Assembly (NCBI GenBank): GCA_016199745.1
Contig: JACQFZ010000060.1
Location: 1 to 45,489, forward strand
Source of the DNA: Gammaproteobacteria bacterium
GTDB lineage: Bacteria; Pseudomonadota; Gammaproteobacteria; Acidiferrobacterales; Sulfurifustaceae
Reading direction: 5' to 3'
DNA: 45,489 nt
The notes beneath the pieces are model-generated. The model saw nothing but the letters and a program-made list of their open reading frames with translations. It made no database searches and was not told where the DNA came from. This document shows positions 42,031 to 45,489 of this stretch, piece by piece. Each line of letters opens with the position of its first letter. The first letter of the stretch is position 1. Both the position numbers and the translations under genes were made by a program.

Positions 42031-42373
42031 CGAGCACGGCATTGGCCGCCAGTGCGTGCGCCGCGATCATCATATCGAGTTCGCCAATCGGGCGACCCTT
42101 CGTGACCAGTTGATGGCGGATATCGGCGTAGTAGTCCGCCGCTTCCGCATTCCACGGGAGCACCCGAACGATGTCCAAAAAAGTACGTACCGCGATTTGC
42201 AATCGATGATCAGCGGCCAGACGCTTCAAACCGTACATCAATTCGGCACGCGTCATCACCGATACCGACACCATCGACGGCATAATCGAGGTGAGTTTGG
42301 CCTCGATCGCTGGCGAGCGTCCTTTGATGAGGTAGCTCGAGATGTCGGTGTCCAACATGTAGAGCGTGCTCAT
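41966..42373 (-). CDS. vapC: VapC-type PIN-domain toxin
   Basis: A 135-residue PIN-domain ribonuclease. The acidic metal-binding residues are in MLDTDISSYLI, VMTRAELMYGL and IGELDMMIAAHAL, and the last motif is VTNNHQHYAQI. VapC toxins cleave tRNA or rRNA and are held inactive by VapB. The ATG at 42373 overlaps the vapB stop as TGATG, the usual coupling in these operons; a TTG one codon upstream is possible. Complete, so probably active. Confidence 0.93.
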   Translation of the reverse strand: MSTLYMLDTDISSYLIKGRSPAIEAKLTSIMPSMVSVSVMTRAELMYGLKRLAADHRLQIAVRTFLDIVRVLPWNAEAADYYADIRHQLVTKGRPIGELDMMIAAHALAANAVLVTNNHQHYAQIDAPLVLENWE

Positions 42374-42642
42374 CAATCTGCTTCGCTAAACAAGTTGCGT
42401 TCCGCCGGGACAACATTCATCGGGCGCTCGGCCATGAAGTCATCCGGCACATCGATCGAATGAACCAGCGCGAAGAAGTCCGCCCAGGTTTTTGTGCCCG
42501 GGTGCGCCGACAGCACGACGTCACCGGTCACCTCGTCACGAGTGGCGTATACCTCGTCACCGTCGAAGCGAAATTCCGCCGGAAGACGAACCGCCTGGCT
42601 CGCCCCATTTTTAAATAATTTGGCAATGCGCGTTTTGGACAT
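42373..42642 (-). CDS. vapB: VapB antitoxin (AbrB/SpoVT type)
   Basis: An 89-residue protein. The N-terminal swapped-hairpin DNA-binding domain reads TRIAKLFKNGASQAVRLPAE followed by FRFDGDEVYATRD. The acidic C-terminal tail (SIDVPDDFMAERPMN) should wrap VapC. GGAGG lies 6 bases before the ATG. The operator-like palindrome lies 22 bases upstream of the gene, as expected for autorepression by VapB or VapBC. Confidence 0.93.
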   Translation of the reverse strand: MSKTRIAKLFKNGASQAVRLPAEFRFDGDEVYATRDEVTGDVVLSAHPGTKTWADFFALVHSIDVPDDFMAERPMNVVPAERNLFSEAD

Positions 42643-42663
42643 GATGGCCCTCCAAGAATTACT

Positions 42664-42687
42664 TAATATATACTATAGTATATATTA
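42664..42687. promoter_or_regulatory. perfect 24-base palindrome, vapBC operator
   Basis: All 24 bases are self-complementary around a central TATA, with arms TAATATATACTA and TAGTATATATTA. It overlaps the -10 region expected for vapBC (TATACT or TATAGT on the minus strand; no clear -35). AbrB-type antitoxins bind such AT-rich palindromes, so this is the likely autoregulation site. Confidence 0.7.
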
Positions 42688-42712
42688 TAAAAATTGCATA
42701 TTTAGGCCGCTA

Positions 42713-43765
42713 TTACGCCAGTTTCTTCGCCAAATTCTGCGCCGGTAAATGCGTATAGTCCTTCAGCTGCTGTAGCGTCTTATGCCCGGTAATGGCCGCC
42801 ACTTCCGTCACATCGAGCCCCCGTTCAAAGAGCCTTGAGGTTCCTTCATGCCGCAGGTCATGGAAATGCAGGTCAGTCAGGAATTTGGTATCTGGTTTGA
42901 TGCCGTGTTTATCGCAGTTTCGCTCGTAGTCCGAACGTGCCGCTAGCACCGCGGCGTGAAACGTCTGCGATACGTTGGTTGGATCGCGCGCGCCGAAGAC
43001 ACTCCCGTCCAGTTGTCGCGGGAGCGATTTCAGTATCGCCACGGCGCTCGTCGAGAGTGGCACGGTGCGGGGTTCGCCGTTCTTAGTGTCCGGTAAGTGC
43101 GCCGTGCGCTGCTGTATGTCGATGTGCTCCCAGCGAAGCATTAGTAGCTCCGAGCGGCGCATCGCGGTCTCCAACGCGAGCTTGACGATTTCCTCCAAGT
43201 ATTTCGCGCGCGAAGCGCGAAGCCGCAGGAGTAGGTAATCCTCCTCGCCGGGTCGCAGCCGCCGCTTGCGCTTGTCTAGCTTGACCGACGGTCTGCGGAT
43301 TTCGGCGACGGGATTCGTGAGCGGCATGCTCCATTCCGTGCGGGCGATGGTGAAGAGATGGGAGAGTAGCACCAGCTCCAGGCGTACGGTATTGCGACGG
43401 CATCGCTCTTTGAGGCGCTTGTTACGGTAGCTCGCGACATCGGCGCCACGCACACGCGCCAGCGACAGCTTGCTGATGGGATACCGTTTGATGACTTCGG
43501 CCTTGCTCGTCTCGTTGGCGCAGCCTTTGCCTTTCTTGGTGGGACTGACTTCTTGAACGTATTTATCGAGCGCCTTCCTCACGGTAGTGCGCTCCGCCTC
43601 CGTGCGGTCACGCCACTCGCCGCGATCGATCTCGGTCTCGGTGCGCCGCGCCCACGCGGTTGCGTCTGCGTGCGTGTTGAAGCTCCGGCAAATGGTTGGA
43701 TAGCCACGCACACGCACACGAACGCGCACGTGGTAGTACTGCCCCCGCTTCTTGATTGTCGCCAC
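42713..43765 (-). CDS. tyrosine recombinase (phage/island integrase)
   Basis: A 350-residue integrase with an N-terminal arm-type domain (VRVRVRVRGYPTICRSFNTH), a core-binding SAM-like region and a catalytic domain. Catalytic residues: Arg in TAMRRSELLMLRW, Lys in TKNGEPRTVPL, His/Arg in HFHDLRHEGTSRL, His in TGHKTLQQ and Tyr in KDYTHL, so all are present. The GTG at 43765 is preferred because GAGGCGG precedes it and ATIKKRGQYYHVRVR is a typical N-terminus; an ATG at 43804 is possible. It lies about 100 bases from the 3' end of tRNA-Leu, on the same strand, as island integrases usually do. Confidence 0.94.
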   Translation of the reverse strand: MATIKKRGQYYHVRVRVRVRGYPTICRSFNTHADATAWARRTETEIDRGEWRDRTEAERTTVRKALDKYVQEVSPTKKGKGCANETSKAEVIKRYPISKLSLARVRGADVASYRNKRLKERCRRNTVRLELVLLSHLFTIARTEWSMPLTNPVAEIRRPSVKLDKRKRRLRPGEEDYLLLRLRASRAKYLEEIVKLALETAMRRSELLMLRWEHIDIQQRTAHLPDTKNGEPRTVPLSTSAVAILKSLPRQLDGSVFGARDPTNVSQTFHAAVLAARSDYERNCDKHGIKPDTKFLTDLHFHDLRHEGTSRLFERGLDVTEVAAITGHKTLQQLKDYTHLPAQNLAKKLA

Positions 43766-43837
43766 GACCCCCGCCTCGTTGGAGCAAAAATGGAGCAATT
43801 CCATTTTCTCAGCGAGGAGGGGTAGGCGTTAACCTCG

Positions 43838-43856
43838 AACAGGTTGACAACCTGTT
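43838..43856. repeat. 19-base inverted repeat between integrase and tRNA-Leu
   Basis: AACAGGTTG, one central A, then CAACCTGTT: a perfect inverted repeat. It lies between the integrase start and the tRNA 3' end, where arm-type recombinase sites, a regulator operator or the tRNA terminator could be. No T-run follows on the minus strand, which speaks against a terminator. Confidence 0.5.
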
Positions 43857-43864
43857 GTTTCTGT

Positions 43865-43951
43865 TGGTACCGAAGGTCGGAATCGAACCGACACGGTGTC
43901 ACCACCACCAGATTTTGAGTCTGGCGCGTCTACCAGTTCCGCCACTTCGGC
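43865..43951 (-). tRNA. tRNA-Leu(CAA)
   Basis: An 87-base class II tRNA with long variable arm and encoded CCA. The acceptor GCCGAAG pairs with CTTCGGT (one wobble), discriminator A. The anticodon stem CCAGA/TCTGG encloses CTCAAAA, giving anticodon CAA for UUG codons. The T-loop is GTTCGATTC. The integrase next to its 3' end marks it as an attachment-site tRNA. Confidence 0.95.
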
Positions 43952-43961
43952 GCGGGTTGCA

Positions 43962-43990
43962 AGTATAACGATGGTGCCGGCATCATTCAA
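43962..43990 (-). promoter_or_regulatory. promoter of tRNA-Leu
   Basis: On the minus strand TTGAAT (43990-43985) and TATACT (43967-43962) are exactly 17 bases apart. Transcription would start only a few bases before the tRNA. It shows that the tRNA keeps its own promoter after the proposed integration. Confidence 0.75.
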
Positions 43991-44013
43991 AAATAATTAC
44001 GTGTGAGGTGGAC

Positions 44014-45000
44014 GTGCGCGTATTGGCCGGCGACATCGGTGGGACCAAAGTGTTGCTGCAGCTTGCAGAGATCGAGCGCAGCGGTTATCGGCCGATCGCT
44101 GAGCAACGCTTCGAAAGTGCGGCGTACGACGGTTTATTGCCGATTGTCCGTGAATTCCTGCAGTCGCCGGCAGCGGCGACAGCGCCTGCCGCCGCCTGTT
44201 TTGGCATCGCTGGACCGATTCTTTCGACCCCGAACGGCCAAGTCGCACGCGTGACCAATTTGCCGTGGAGCGTCGAGGCGGCGCAGCTGGCGCAGGCGTT
44301 GACAATCCCGCAGGTACGACTAATCAACGATTTCCAGGCGGTCGGGTACGGTATCGAGGCGTTGACGCCCGATGACTTAATGGTGTTGCATCCCGGCGAG
44401 CGCCGGCCGCAGGCGCCGTGCGCCGTCATCGGCGCCGGTACCGGCCTTGGCCAGGGTTTGTTGGTGTGGCACGGCGACCATTACGAATCATTGCCGACGG
44501 AAGGCGGGCACGTCGATTTCGCGCCGACTGACGAAGTGCAGGTCGAGTTGCTGTGTTTTCTGCGCGAGCGCTATGGCCGCGTGTCGTATGAACGGGTGCT
44601 GTCCGGACCGGGGCTCGCCAACCTGTATGCTTTTTTCCGCGCACGAAATCGAGCGACGGGCAATGATTTATTGCGCGCCGACGATCCGCCGGCGGCGATC
44701 GCCACCGCGGCGTTGCATAGCAACGACGCCACCGCCGCGGCAGCGCTGCAGTTGTTCGTTAAAATTTATGGTGCGCAGGCGGGTAACGTCGCGCTCAGTT
44801 GTCTTGCTGCCGGCGGCGTTTATTTGGCCGGCGGCATCGGCCCGAAAATTCTGCCGGCGTTCGCCGACGGCAGCTTCAATCGCTCGTTTACCGACAAAGG
44901 TCGAATGAGCGCGCTGTTGGTGAGCCTACCGGTTTATCTAATAATGAATCAGCGCGTTGGCCTAATCGGCGCTGCCTTAGCCGCAAGTCGCCTGAGCTAG
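44014..45000 (+). CDS. glk: glucokinase
   Basis: A 328-residue bacterial glucokinase (Glk family), ATP-dependent, forming glucose 6-phosphate in the cytoplasm. Phosphate-binding LAGDIGGTKVLLQL, substrate NDFQAVGYGIE with the catalytic Asp, GAGTGLGQGLL and EGGHVDFAP are present, followed by YLAGGIGPKIL in the adenosine region. The GTG at 44014 is preferred because GAGG ends 5 bases before it; the GTG at 44008 is part of that ribosome site. It is divergent from tRNA-Leu. No sugar-metabolism partner is in the window. Confidence 0.94.
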   Translation: MRVLAGDIGGTKVLLQLAEIERSGYRPIAEQRFESAAYDGLLPIVREFLQSPAAATAPAAACFGIAGPILSTPNGQVARVTNLPWSVEAAQLAQALTIPQVRLINDFQAVGYGIEALTPDDLMVLHPGERRPQAPCAVIGAGTGLGQGLLVWHGDHYESLPTEGGHVDFAPTDEVQVELLCFLRERYGRVSYERVLSGPGLANLYAFFRARNRATGNDLLRADDPPAAIATAALHSNDATAAAALQLFVKIYGAQAGNVALSCLAAGGVYLAGGIGPKILPAFADGSFNRSFTDKGRMSALLVSLPVYLIMNQRVGLIGAALAASRLS

Positions 45001-45138
45001 GCCCGTGTAATCACCGCATTGCTCTCCGGAAAAATCGGGTGCCAGAATAGCTGACGGCCGCAAAATGGCGTCAAGCAGTAATCCACAGGAGATGGAAATG
45101 TCGTTACGAAGTCAGCAGTTGCCGAAGGTACGGAGGAG

Positions 45139-45254
45139 GCGCTGAGGTTTCCTTTTCATAGAGGGATCAGTTGTAACGACAACAGTAACTGCAACGGCAA
45201 CCACAACCACCCCCACCCTAAACATTCCCGCCCAGTGCGCGCAAACCTCAGCGC
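45139..45254. repeat. 12-base inverted repeat around a 92-base loop
   Basis: GCGCTGAGGTTT (45139-45150) and AAACCTCAGCGC (45243-45254) are perfect inverse copies. The loop is strongly strand-biased (AACGACAACAGTAACTGCAA and many CCAC steps), which would suit an unpaired RNA loop. It may be a folded transcript or the ends of a small element. Confidence 0.5.
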
Positions 45255-45270
45255 GCCCGTTCGGCGGCGC

Positions 45271-45289
45271 GAGTGTCCACTGGACACTC
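45271..45289. repeat. 19-base inverted repeat
   Basis: GAGTGTCCA, a central C, then TGGACACTC, perfect. It lies just outside the larger repeat. It resembles a dimeric regulator site, but no gene to control is visible in the window. Confidence 0.5.
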
Positions 45290-45306
45290 ACGAAAACTCC
45301 GCCTTA

Positions 45307-45330
45307 CCCCCCCGCTACGCAGGGGAGGGG
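45307..45330. repeat. REP-like palindrome 3
   Basis: CCCCCCCGC (45307-45315) and GCAGGGGAGGGG (45319-45330) form an imperfect stem of the same GGGGAGGGG type as the repeats at 4794-4855 and 9935-9960. An A-rich tract follows. Confidence 0.55.
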
Positions 45331-45489
45331 ATAAAAAAGAAAACCTAACAATGTATCTATGGACTCCACCCGATTTGCAAGAAGAAGATTAACCGCTTAC
45401 CCCGAGGTTGAAATTGCACGTATCTATTCGGCCTGTTTGTTGAGCGGTTCTCTCGCTCGGGCCAGGATGCAAAGCGCGCACCGGGATCC

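Larger units (their letters stand above)
45001..45489. other. 489-base terminal region without a clear gene
   Basis: It holds three inverted repeats listed separately. A 15-residue ORF (MSLRSQQLPKVRRRR) begins at 45099 with an AGGAG ahead of it, ends in the first arm of the large repeat, and could be a leader peptide. A frame from ATG 45361 (MDSTRFARRRLTAYPEVEIA) stays open to the window edge, but it has no ribosome site and no similarity that I know. The last six bases are a BamHI site. Confidence 0.4.

Noticed and set aside
1-45489. CRISPR array
   Set aside because: I saw no regularly spaced direct repeats of 24-40 bases and no cas genes anywhere in the window.

Overview
The window reads as GC-rich chromosomal DNA of a gammaproteobacterium, possibly the insert of a large clone because it ends exactly on a BamHI site. 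The gene set (DksA, HrpB, UppP, PcnB-FolK-deoxynucleoside kinase-PanB-PanC in overlapping order, QueD, glucokinase) and the sigma70-type promoters fit that group. I name no genus. CRC-rich palindromes of one REP-like type lie in three intergenic places.

Layout. 1-1990 is a decayed zone: the end of an IS5-family element that truncates a methyltransferase, a scrap of a UdgX-type uracil-DNA glycosylase, and remnants of IstB (IS21) and another transposase. 1988-18566 is mostly housekeeping and signalling: a membrane Ser/Thr kinase, an outer-membrane barrel protein, hydrolases, HrpB, an ArsN2-like acetyltransferase, an EamA exporter, YheT, a c-di-GMP-type response regulator, UppP, dihydroorotase, DksA, rhodanese, QueD, an esterase and an ankyrin protein. 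A host-attachment-protein pseudogene sits beside dksA. 18584-23294 holds tRNA-Glu(CTC) and the pcnB-folK-dNK-panB-panC(-panD) cluster; pcnB has no AUG, GUG or UUG start that keeps its conserved N-terminus and seems to begin at AUU. 23306-32118 holds a Trm112-like methyltransferase, two active-looking diguanylate cyclases, an asparagine synthetase and a glycosyltransferase.

32364-43951 is accessory. A cusCBA-type copper/silver efflux operon (cusB carries its own CusF-like domain) is followed 3 bases after cusA by a 38-residue single-span membrane ORF. Divergent from it is an N-terminally shortened Cys-rich four-helix copper-binding protein. Next come an unrecognised interrupted gene, a vapBC toxin-antitoxin pair with a perfect palindromic operator, and a tyrosine integrase next to the 3' end of tRNA-Leu(CAA). 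This is the usual layout of an island integrated at a tRNA gene, although I found no second attachment site. The window closes with glk and a non-coding tail with strong inverted repeats.

Working together: three GGDEF proteins, one with a broken active site but an intact inhibitory-site motif, point to layered c-di-GMP control near polysaccharide-type genes (asnB, GT4, uppP). The copper genes form a plausible unit of periplasmic capture (CusB-CusF), export (CusCBA) and cytosolic buffering (Cys-rich protein). The best candidates for something undescribed are the 38-residue ORF behind cusA, the AUU start of pcnB, the degenerate GGDEF receptor-like regulator and the amber-interrupted unknown gene.
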